Source of the DNA: JBFKOL01 sp041628815
Lineage (GTDB): Bacteria; Bacteroidota; Bacteroidia; Chitinophagales; Saprospiraceae
DNA length: 36,893 bases
NCBI GenBank assembly: GCA_041628815.1
Contig: JBFKOL010000008.1
Coordinates: 1-36,893, forward strand
Direction: 5' to 3'
Shown: positions 8,851-15,687 of the stretch, piece by piece
How positions within the stretch are numbered: the first letter of the stretch is position 1
How the letters are laid out: every line of letters starts with the position of its first letter
Position numbers and translations under genes: made by a program
The notes under the pieces: generated by a model
Told to the model about the DNA's origin: nothing
The model's database searches: none
What the model saw: the letters and a program-made list of their open reading frames with translations, nothing else

Positions 8851-9942
8851 CTAGATCCCGATAAAATCACTGATCATTTTCCTGTCGATTACTCCAATTA
8901 GTTCATTCTCATTGTCCAGTACTGCGGCAACAAACCAGCCGTAGTTGTTGAGCGCATGAAATGCTGTCATCATATTCATATCCGCAGTGAGGTAACCGAA
9001 AGATGACTGAATATACCTGCTTACCGGTTCATGCCCGGCATTCCTTTGTCTACAATCGTCGATAAAAATGGAAGGAATCGCACCCACAATGTCCCGGTCT
9101 TTATTAAACACCAGGAAACTTGACTCCTCTTCGAGTTCGAATAATTTGGACATTTCATCATCGCGATATACCCTGGTAAATTCGCGGTAGGCGACTTGCT
9201 CGACGGATGTATTCAACATCCTGTATTCTGCTGCAATTTGCCTGTATTCGGATCGCGCCATCACAAAGACAAAAATGCCGATGAATATGAGCATGAAGTT
9301 GTAATCTGTAAAAACACCTGTAACTATAAAAAATACGGCAAAAACCTGGCCTACTACCGATGCTATGCGTGTTGCTTTCAGGCGATCTGAAGTCCACATG
9401 GTAAGAAGGGATCGCAAGACACGGCCGCCATCCATGGGAAAGGCAGGTATCATATTAAAAATGATCAGGGCCAGATTGATCAGCAATAGGTAGCCGATGT
9501 AATCCTGAGGGGCATCGACGAGATTAATTTGCTTTCCGCGCGGAAGTAAATCACCAAATCCTATCCATTGTACAACCCCGAAAAAAAGAGCTAAGACAAC
9601 ATTCACTGCGGGGCCAGCAAGTGCGATGACCAATTCATGGCGAGGTTCCTTGGGCATATTTTCCAGCCTTGCTACCCCTCCTATCGGAGATATTACGACA
9701 TCTCTGGTTTTTACACCGTACCGTCTTGCAGTCAAAGCATGACCAAACTCATGCATGACGACGAAGGCAAAAAGAATCATTACATAAGTAAAAAACCAAA
9801 ATGCATCCCCGGCCGAGAGGTCATTGTTTATAACGAAGTAAAGAATAAAGAGAATGAGAAATCCAAACGTCCAGTGGACCTTTACAGGGATTCCGGCAAA
9901 GTCCCCTATCTTTATCGACCCCGAACTCAATCCCGAATTCAT
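8851..9942 (-). CDS. M50 site-2-type intramembrane metalloprotease with CBS-like C-terminus
   Basis: This 363-residue inner-membrane zinc protease belongs to the site-2 protease M50 group that carries a CBS-type regulatory region. The catalytic HEFGH motif is at residues 64-68 and the third zinc ligand at Asp171 in PMDGGR, preceded by NMIPAF. Hydrophobic segments lie at about 22-40, 50-68, 102-128, 148-165 and 185-230. The C-terminal 130 residues are soluble and resemble a CBS pair (around GAIPSIFIDDC and GVIDRKMISDFIG). Such enzymes cleave membrane-bound anti-sigma or signalling proteins, or clear membrane fragments; the target cannot be read here. Its start overlaps the stop of the TPR gene by ATGA, so the two are translationally coupled. 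Not RseP, as there is no PDZ domain. Confidence 0.88.
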   Translation of the reverse strand: MNSGLSSGSIKIGDFAGIPVKVHWTFGFLILFILYFVINNDLSAGDAFWFFTYVMILFAFVVMHEFGHALTARRYGVKTRDVVISPIGGVARLENMPKEPRHELVIALAGPAVNVVLALFFGVVQWIGFGDLLPRGKQINLVDAPQDYIGYLLLINLALIIFNMIPAFPMDGGRVLRSLLTMWTSDRLKATRIASVVGQVFAVFFIVTGVFTDYNFMLIFIGIFVFVMARSEYRQIAAEYRMLNTSVEQVAYREFTRVYRDDEMSKLFELEEESSFLVFNKDRDIVGAIPSIFIDDCRQRNAGHEPVSRYIQSSFGYLTADMNMMTAFHALNNYGWFVAAVLDNENELIGVIDRKMISDFIGI

Positions 9943-11753
9943 TGTACCGCGTCACCACGCAAGATTCGAAACCTTTTGCGCGATTCAATGGCAAAGGTGC
10001 TGTCTGAGTAGTCTAAAAAGAGTTTTTCGTAAAGGTCCTTAGCCTCATCTTTTCGATTCAGTATCTCGTCGTACAGGCTTGCCAGTTCAAAAAGGGCATT
10101 ATCCGCACGGATTTCATCCGGATGGTCAGAAATGATCCGCTCCAGCAAAGCTATGCCTCCATCGTAATCTGTTTTTCTTATCATGTCTTTAGCCTTGACG
10201 AAGTAAACATCATCATGCAAAGAGTGATTGGGAAAAACCGTCAGGATAGAGTCCAGTTTTTGATAAGCGAGCCTTTCCTGGTTTTGAAAAAGCAGCAATT
10301 CCGCCCTTGCGAAAAGTTGTAATGGCAGATAGGTGGTATCCAGGTTCGCATTGTCCATGATGAAGACAGAAAGATCAATGGCGTCATTGGATATCAATCT
10401 GGATGTCGCAGACTTCAGGATATCGAACTGCTCTTGAGCCCATTCAAAATCACCAATGTAGTAACTCAGTTTAGCATTCTTGAAACGAGCACGCTCACCG
10501 AGATGATCTTCTTTAAATTCTTTGTCAACCTGTGAATATAGAAGTGTTGCTTCCCAGACCTCGTCGTTCATCAGATAATAATCCCCAAGATCTAGCTTCG
10601 CATTGGCACGTATATAGTTGTTCACACCGGGATAAGCGAGCAATTCCTGAAGTATGTTTATGGACCCTTGGAGATTATTCATATATAAAGCCTCCAGCTG
10701 CGCCAACTCCAGAATGATCAAGGCCGTTTTGCTGCCGCGACCCATAGCGTCAAGAAAAGTCTCGTATTCTGCTTTTAAGGCGATTACATCATCACCATTC
10801 AACCTGTTGGAAGAAATCAGTTTCTTTCTTTTGGTCTCAAGCAACTCTCTTTTGGAATCAATAAAATACCCGGAATTGGGATCTTTACTTTCTACGATGT
10901 ATTCGAATCCTGCAATTGCTGTGTCATAATCTTTGGCGTTGGCAGCTATTTGGGCGATGGAATAAATCCGGCTACCATTTTCATCGAGCCGGCGATCCAA
11001 GGCCTTGGCCTGTCTCAATGCCATAGGATAATTCTTGTTGCGTACGAAAACCCATTGAATCATTTCCGGGAAGAAGACATTTTCCGGGTCCTCCTGAACT
11101 TTCTCGTAGAGCTTGCGGCGAAGAACTTCATAGTCTTCATCCTGCGTCAGGTACCTTGAAAAATAATTCTGTACTGAGCTAAGCCTGTTTGAGGCAGCCA
11201 TAGGGCTTTGAAGATAAAAATGAATCATCCGTTCGGTCTCATTCATACGCCTGTATATCTCGGCGATGCTATAGGAATAGATGCCCGAATTTCCACTCAG
11301 CTCCTCTCCTTTCTCAAAAGTCTCCAGGGCAAGTTCATATTTGGCAAGCCGTGCAAAAGAATTGCCAAGGCTACTAATAGCACCTCGGTTGTTTGTCAGT
11401 TTGGAAATGGCCATTCTGTATTGATCGTTGGCCTCATCGGGCAAGGCAAGACGCTCCAACAGGCTTCCGTATGACACATACAATTGAATCATATGAGGTC
11501 TTTCGGACAATGCGGTTTTGATTTCTCTTTCCGCTTCATTGTACTGCTCGAGGGCCATTAGCGACTCTATGTATTGATTGAAATAGTAGTCATTAAATCC
11601 TGCCCGGTCCGACAATCTCTTGTAGAGCACGGCTGCTTTCTCGTACTCACCGGACTGATAGTACTGGTTGGCCAGCTTTGCTTCCTGTTGCCCCCACAAA
11701 AGTGTACAGGAGATAACAAATACGACACTACAGACGATCTGTTTTATTTGCAT
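9939..11753 (-). CDS. Exported tetratricopeptide-repeat protein
   Basis: A 604-residue protein with an N-terminal signal peptide (cleavage probably after LLWGQ, near residue 22) and TPR-type helix pairs through most of its length. Units are visible near the start (LANQYYQSGEYEKAAVLYKRL), in the middle (AKLDLGDYYLMNDEVWEATLLY) and at the end (LFELASLYDEILNRKDEAKDLY, then FLDYSDSTFAIESRKRF). The C-terminal units resemble the BamD/YbgF-like TPR found in periplasmic assembly factors. TPRs are protein-binding scaffolds, so it may be a periplasmic or outer-membrane-anchored partner protein; the partner is unknown. It overlaps the M50 protease start by 4 bases, which suggests a functional pairing. 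No lipobox is evident, so it is probably soluble in the periplasm. Confidence 0.85.
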   Translation of the reverse strand: MQIKQIVCSVVFVISCTLLWGQQEAKLANQYYQSGEYEKAAVLYKRLSDRAGFNDYYFNQYIESLMALEQYNEAEREIKTALSERPHMIQLYVSYGSLLERLALPDEANDQYRMAISKLTNNRGAISSLGNSFARLAKYELALETFEKGEELSGNSGIYSYSIAEIYRRMNETERMIHFYLQSPMAASNRLSSVQNYFSRYLTQDEDYEVLRRKLYEKVQEDPENVFFPEMIQWVFVRNKNYPMALRQAKALDRRLDENGSRIYSIAQIAANAKDYDTAIAGFEYIVESKDPNSGYFIDSKRELLETKRKKLISSNRLNGDDVIALKAEYETFLDAMGRGSKTALIILELAQLEALYMNNLQGSINILQELLAYPGVNNYIRANAKLDLGDYYLMNDEVWEATLLYSQVDKEFKEDHLGERARFKNAKLSYYIGDFEWAQEQFDILKSATSRLISNDAIDLSVFIMDNANLDTTYLPLQLFARAELLLFQNQERLAYQKLDSILTVFPNHSLHDDVYFVKAKDMIRKTDYDGGIALLERIISDHPDEIRADNALFELASLYDEILNRKDEAKDLYEKLFLDYSDSTFAIESRKRFRILRGDAVQ

Positions 11754-11823
11754 TTTTAATAAAATATAAAGCTAAAAGATCATTGGGTTAACGCAGAATG
11801 ACAATGCTTAGTTGCCAGGTAGA

Positions 11824-11856
11824 ATAAAAAAGCCATCCCGGATTCCGGAATGGCTT
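11824..11856 (-). terminator. Intrinsic terminator after tonB
   Basis: On the minus strand a GC-containing hairpin (11856 to 11830; outer stem AAGCCAT/ATGGCTT, one C-A mismatch, inner stem CCGG/CCGG with a 3-base loop) is followed at once by TTTTTTATTCT. It starts 30 bases after the tonB stop and is the best factor-independent terminator in the window. It closes the gltA-gcvH-vanZ-tonB unit, so the TPR gene downstream probably has its own promoter between about 11754 and 11823, where I see only a partial -7 match. Confidence 0.85.
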
Positions 11857-11885
11857 ATGAATATTTCTTTTGGGCAGAAGAATTT

Positions 11886-12788
11886 CTATCCTTCCAGTTT
11901 GAATGTCACAGGTAGCGTATATAGCACGCGGACCGTCTTTCCTCGTTGCTTTCCTGGTTCCCAAGCTACTGCAAGATCATTCATTCCTTCTACAACTTTC
12001 AAGGCAGCCTGACCGCATCCAGCTCCAATGTCACGCACAATTTTAGCATCGGTTACCTTGCCATTTTTCTCAACGACAAACTGGATATAGACACGTCCTT
12101 CAACACCATTTTCGCGCGCTATAGCAGGATATTTAAGATTACCCTGTAGGTATCGGATCAGCTTTTCATCTGAACAAGCTTTATCCTCACAGCCCCCGAA
12201 CAACGGCATCTGCTCAACTACCTTGAAAATTTCCTCTACTTCCGGCTCTGGTGGTGGCGGTGGTGGTGGCGGTGGCGGTGGCGGTGCCTCAGTTTTAGGC
12301 GGCGGCGGTGGCGGCTCTTCAAAGACTGTTTCTTCCTCGACCGTCTGATCCTCAAATTCCGGTTGGTCTTCCTCTTCTATTTCCTCTTCCGGCACCTCCT
12401 CAATCACTGGTGGTGGCGGCGGTGGTGGCGGCGGTGGCGGCTCAGCCGTTCGAGGTGGCTCAATTTCTATCTCCTCATCGATTTCCAGGCTGTACTGGGA
12501 CACATCTATGACTTGTTCAAAATTAGTCCAGCTGAAACCCAAGACAATCAAGGCTAATGCAGCTGCCAGTCCAAACCTGAATATGGTACCACTGTGTCTG
12601 AAAATATTCACATCGGGGTATTTGGCTCTTGCCTTCAGGGGAGAACCGAAATCCTTGCCTTTGTATTTTTCGGTCAAACCTTCCTTGCTCGCAAAGATTG
12701 AGCGCAAGGTGAATATCATGACCAAAATCACCACGATGAGGACTATGAAACCAATCATCACCTGCTGGGCGGATAGTGCTATATCCAT
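11886..12788 (-). CDS. tonB: TonB-family energy transducer, proline-rich, two membrane segments
   Basis: TonB proteins carry proton-motive-force energy from ExbB/ExbD to outer-membrane receptors. This 300-residue protein has a C-terminal TonB domain (about 195-300) with the Bacteroidota-type motif LKYPAIARENGVEGRVYIQF followed by KNGKVTDAKIVRDIG. The periplasm-spanning linker has proline runs of 11, 6 and 12 residues separated by acidic stretches. Unusually, two hydrophobic helices precede the linker (about 10-28 and 71-88), joined by a basic loop of some 40 residues; canonical TonB has one. It lies 18 bases after vanZ in the gltA-gcvH-vanZ-tonB unit and is followed by a strong terminator. 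No exbB/exbD is nearby. Confidence 0.92.
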   Translation of the reverse strand: MDIALSAQQVMIGFIVLIVVILVMIFTLRSIFASKEGLTEKYKGKDFGSPLKARAKYPDVNIFRHSGTIFRFGLAAALALIVLGFSWTNFEQVIDVSQYSLEIDEEIEIEPPRTAEPPPPPPPPPPPVIEEVPEEEIEEEDQPEFEDQTVEEETVFEEPPPPPPKTEAPPPPPPPPPPPPEPEVEEIFKVVEQMPLFGGCEDKACSDEKLIRYLQGNLKYPAIARENGVEGRVYIQFVVEKNGKVTDAKIVRDIGAGCGQAALKVVEGMNDLAVAWEPGKQRGKTVRVLYTLPVTFKLEG

Positions 12789-12806
12789 AAACCTAGGTTT
12801 TAATTT

Positions 12807-13148
12807 CTAATGATAAATAAAGTACGCAATAAGTAAGCCCATAATATTAGCAATTATATCCAGAATGTCAAAAGAACGCGCATTCAAAAATATTTGTAGA
12901 GATTCGCAACCGATGCTGAAAATTAACACTCCCAAGAGGGTTGGCTTCCTGTATTGGCTGCGAATTGTGCGATCAAAGGATGACATACAAATGATGTATT
13001 GCATCCCGAATAGAAACATATGAACCAACTTATCGATGAAAGGCAGATTGAAAACAACGTTTTGCTGACCATCTTCCACCCGTACCGTCATCAGAAAGAA
13101 CGTCAAAACAGCCCACGAGACGGCAGCCACGACATTCCATAATCTCAC
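12807..13148 (-). CDS. VanZ-like family membrane protein
   Basis: A 113-residue polytopic protein with about four hydrophobic helices. The VanZ-like signature is visible in IDKLVHMFLFG and in the closing segment CESLQIFLNARSFDILDIIANIMG. The function of most VanZ-like proteins is unknown; the name comes from a teicoplanin-resistance accessory gene and does not imply resistance here. I chose GTG 13148 rather than the longer frame from 13283: the longer version overlaps gcvH by 85 bases with residues unlike a membrane protein, and AAAGGAG lies 8 bases before the GTG. GcvH upstream (50 bases) and tonB downstream (18 bases) are the usual Bacteroidota neighbours as I recall them. Confidence 0.85.
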   Translation of the reverse strand: MRLWNVVAAVSWAVLTFFLMTVRVEDGQQNVVFNLPFIDKLVHMFLFGMQYIICMSSFDRTIRSQYRKPTLLGVLIFSIGCESLQIFLNARSFDILDIIANIMGLLIAYFIYH

Positions 13149-13198
13149 GTTTACGGCTCCTTTCAACTTATCAGATGCAAATAACCCGCATTTTGGTG

Positions 13199-13588
13199 CT
13201 AGCTCACCAGTGCCTCGTACTCTTCTGCGGTCATAAGTCCTGCAACTTCGTCCGGATCGGACAATTCCACTTTGATGATCCACCCCTCAGTGTACGGCGA
13301 TTCATTGATCAACCCCGGGTTGTCTCCTTCATTTTCATCGAGCTGAGGGTTAAATTCGATCACTTTGCCGGACACAGGCATGAAAAGGTCCGAAGTGGTT
13401 TTTACAGCTTCTACCGTTCCAAAAACATCATCACTGGATAACTCTTCTCCCACTGTGTCAACTTCTACGTATACAATCTCTCCCAGTTCGCTTTGTGCAT
13501 GATCAGTAATACCTATCACCCCAATTCCATCTTCTACCCTGATCCACTCATGTTCCTTGGTATATTTCAAATTGTCTGGATATGCCAT
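13199..13588 (-). CDS. gcvH: Glycine cleavage system H protein
   Basis: GcvH is the lipoyl-carrying shuttle protein of the glycine cleavage complex, moving the aminomethyl group between the P, T and L proteins in the cytosol. The 129-residue length is typical. The lipoyl-lysine is Lys63 in the motif GTVEAVKTTSDL. The N-terminus YTKEHEWIRVEDGIGVIGIT and the segment NESPYTEGWIIKVEL near the end are characteristic of the family. It starts 3 bases after the gltA stop, so the two are co-transcribed and probably translationally coupled. The gcvT and gcvP genes are not in the window. Because lipoylation also serves odhB, encoded about 17 kb away, both depend on the same lipoyl ligase or synthase. 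Confidence 0.96.
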   Translation of the reverse strand: MAYPDNLKYTKEHEWIRVEDGIGVIGITDHAQSELGEIVYVEVDTVGEELSSDDVFGTVEAVKTTSDLFMPVSGKVIEFNPQLDENEGDNPGLINESPYTEGWIIKVELSDPDEVAGLMTAEEYEALVS

Positions 13589-13591
13589 AAT

Positions 13592-14899
13592 TCAGTTTTT
13601 TGCAATAAAGGACCTCACCCAGTCCAGTGTGACGGATTTAGGACGCTCAAGAGGAAATCCTAATGCACGGGACCAGCACAATGCAGAAAGTACACCCAAA
13701 GCGCGAGATACGCCGAACAGCACTGTGTAATAATTGTATTCTTTCAATCCATAGTGAACGAGAATAGCCCCCGAATGAGCATCCACATTAGGCCATGGGT
13801 TTTTGACCTTTCCGAGACCTTGTAAAATCGGTGGTACCACTTCATACAGATTCCAGACCACATTGACGATATTCGAATCTTTCAGATGTTTTTCGGAGAA
13901 TTTTTTTTGTGCAATGAACCTGGGATCTGGCTTCCGCAAGACCGCATGTCCATATCCCGGTATTACCTTGCCTTCATCCAGGGTTTTATTGACATATTCC
14001 GCAATTTCATCCTTGGTAGGATTGTCGGTGCCAAGATATTCAAGCATTTCGAAGATAAACTTGATAACTTCCTGGTTTGCGAGGCCATGAAGCGGTCCAG
14101 CCAGTGAATTCAACCCCCCAGCAAAAGATAAGTAGGGGCTGCTCAATGTTGAGCCTACCAGATGTGTCGTATGAGCCGAGGCATTGCCTCCTTCGTGATC
14201 GGCATGGATCGTCATATAAAGACGCATCAAACTCATGAATTGCGGGTCTTCAAAGCCCAGTCGACGGGTAAAGTTCGCTGACCAGTCAAGCGAGTCATCC
14301 ACTTTCAGATGTGTATTGTCGTGGTAATTTTTTCTGTAGATGTACGCGGCAACTTTTGGTAGCTTGGCGATGAGGTTCATCGTGTCCTCATAGGTAGCAT
14401 CCCAAAAATCACTTTTTGACATACCATCAGCATACCTTGCAGAAAATACACTTTCAGTTTCCATGGAAATTACCGCAGCAGAAAATTGTGCCATTGGGTG
14501 TGCATCCTGTGGAAATGCATCCAGTAAGTCAAAGGTGTGCTGGGGCACATTTGAGCGTTTACCCCATTCTTTACTAACCCAATTGACCTCCTCCTTCGAC
14601 GGAACCTCCCCGGTGAGCATCAGCCAGAAAAGGCCTTCCGGTAATGGTTCATCGTCTCCCTCTGCTGACGGAAGGACATTCTTCAGCTGAGGTATTGAGT
14701 AACCCCTGAACCTGATACCTTCTTCCGGGTCGAGGTTCGAGGTTTCCCATATCATGCTTTTTACGCCTCGCATGCCACCAAAAACTTGTGCCAGGATTAC
14801 TTCATCGACCTTTTTTTGACCGTGCTCTTTTAATATACTGCGTACTTCATCCCTGGTCTTGGACGCCAGAGCTTCAAATTTCTTTTTCAAAACATCCAT
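13592..14899 (-). CDS. gltA: Citrate synthase, mitochondrial (eukaryote-like) type
   Basis: Citrate synthase condenses acetyl-CoA and oxaloacetate to citrate, the entry step of the TCA cycle. The 435-residue length and sequence follow the animal/fungal mitochondrial enzyme along its entire length, for example GGMRGVKSMIWETSNLDPEE, EPLPEGLFWL, LAGPLHGLANQEV and YYTVLFGVSRALGVL. The catalytic triad is present: His271 (PLHG), His318 (GYGHAV) and Asp373 (PNVDAHSG), matching His274, His320 and Asp375 of the pig enzyme. It lacks the zinc-binding N-terminal domain of the NADH-inhibited, hexameric E. coli type, so dimeric behaviour without NADH control is expected (inference). It heads the gltA-gcvH-vanZ-tonB unit and is divergent from the DUF3109 gene across 118 bases. 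Confidence 0.96.
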   Translation of the reverse strand: MDVLKKKFEALASKTRDEVRSILKEHGQKKVDEVILAQVFGGMRGVKSMIWETSNLDPEEGIRFRGYSIPQLKNVLPSAEGDDEPLPEGLFWLMLTGEVPSKEEVNWVSKEWGKRSNVPQHTFDLLDAFPQDAHPMAQFSAAVISMETESVFSARYADGMSKSDFWDATYEDTMNLIAKLPKVAAYIYRKNYHDNTHLKVDDSLDWSANFTRRLGFEDPQFMSLMRLYMTIHADHEGGNASAHTTHLVGSTLSSPYLSFAGGLNSLAGPLHGLANQEVIKFIFEMLEYLGTDNPTKDEIAEYVNKTLDEGKVIPGYGHAVLRKPDPRFIAQKKFSEKHLKDSNIVNVVWNLYEVVPPILQGLGKVKNPWPNVDAHSGAILVHYGLKEYNYYTVLFGVSRALGVLSALCWSRALGFPLERPKSVTLDWVRSFIAKN

Positions 14900-15017
14900 C
14901 GGAAAGCCTTTTTCATCATGGGAATATGGAAAACACGAAAATAATTCGACAAGAACAAAATAACCCGTAATAACATATCTTTTTTATTATTATCGACAAA
15001 GGAAAGATTGATACCAC

Positions 15018-15620
15018 ATGTTCTTGATAGATGATACTCTTGTCAGCGACGATATTCTCCACGAAAAGTTCACGTGCGACCTCGAGCGCTGCAAGGGAGC
15101 CTGTTGTTGGGAAGGTGATTTTGGAGCACCGCTCGAACCCGGCGAGCTTAAACAAATTGAAGAAATTTATAGCGAAGGCCTACTCGATATGGACCCCTCT
15201 CTTAAGCATTGGATAGAAAGTGAAGGTTTGTTTGTCAAGCATCCCGAAAGAGAGATTATGGTGACGAGTTTAAAAAGGGACGGGGCTTGTGTTTTCCTCG
15301 TTAGAGACGCCGGTGGAATAGGCAGGTGTGCTTTCGAGCAAGCTTATTACAATGGGAAAACAGATTTCATTAAGCCGCTGTCATGCCACCTCTATCCCAT
15401 TCGTATCAATCGAAACACAACCACGGGTTTGGAAGCCATCAATTATGACCGTTGGGACATTTGCTCTCCGGCCTGCAACCTTGGTAAAAAGAAGAAAATG
15501 CCCGTTTTCAGGTTCGTGAAAGCTGCCCTGATACGCAAATACGGTCCGGATTACTTTGAACAGCTGGAAGCCGTATACGATGATGTTTCGGAATCAGAAC
15601 GCCGTGACAGATCCATTTGA
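15018..15620 (+). CDS. DUF3109 family cysteine-rich protein
   Basis: A 200-residue soluble protein of the DUF3109 family, common in Bacteroidota and of unknown function. Cysteines cluster in the N-terminal motif CDLERCKGACCWEGDFGAPL (Cys20, Cys25, Cys29, Cys30) and recur in GRCAFEQAY, PLSCHLYPIR and ICSPACNLG. This pattern resembles the YkgJ/CxxxCxCC zinc- or iron-binding proteins, so metal binding is likely but unproven. No signal peptide or membrane helix is present, so it is expected in the cytosol. It is divergent from gltA. Its last codons contain the -33 box of the promoter I propose for ppiD. Family assignment is confident; role is not known. Confidence 0.88.
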   Translation: MFLIDDTLVSDDILHEKFTCDLERCKGACCWEGDFGAPLEPGELKQIEEIYSEGLLDMDPSLKHWIESEGLFVKHPEREIMVTSLKRDGACVFLVRDAGGIGRCAFEQAYYNGKTDFIKPLSCHLYPIRINRNTTTGLEAINYDRWDICSPACNLGKKKKMPVFRFVKAALIRKYGPDYFEQLEAVYDDVSESERRDRSI

Positions 15621-15647
15621 AAATACCTTTTAAAGGTGCTACCTTTG
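15616..15647 (+). promoter_or_regulatory. Bacteroidota-type promoter for ppiD
   Basis: TTTG at 15616-15619, a 20-base spacer and TACCTTTG at 15640-15647 match the phylum's primary-sigma consensus (TTTG, about 19-21 bases, TAnnTTTG). The start of transcription would be near 15654, leaving about 34 bases of leader before the ATG at 15688. The -33 box overlaps the stop codon of the DUF3109 gene. Confidence 0.7.
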
Positions 15648-15687
15648 CGTTCCTTTTGAAATACCTTGACTATTTAAATTTTCCCAT

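Noticed and set aside
12240..12450. Tandem GGT/GGC repeats that look like a microsatellite or a phase-variable repeat
   Set aside because: They encode the polyproline linker of TonB on the minus strand. Codons vary (CCA, CCG, CCT, CCC mix), so it is not a uniform slippage tract.
12308..12557. Plus-strand frames rich in Trp, Arg and Ala opposite tonB
   Set aside because: They are antisense shadows of the proline-coding repeats.
13149..13283. Longer start for the VanZ-like gene
   Set aside because: The extra 45 residues are Arg-rich, overlap gcvH, and lack the hydrophobic character of the family; a good ribosome-binding site precedes GTG 13148.
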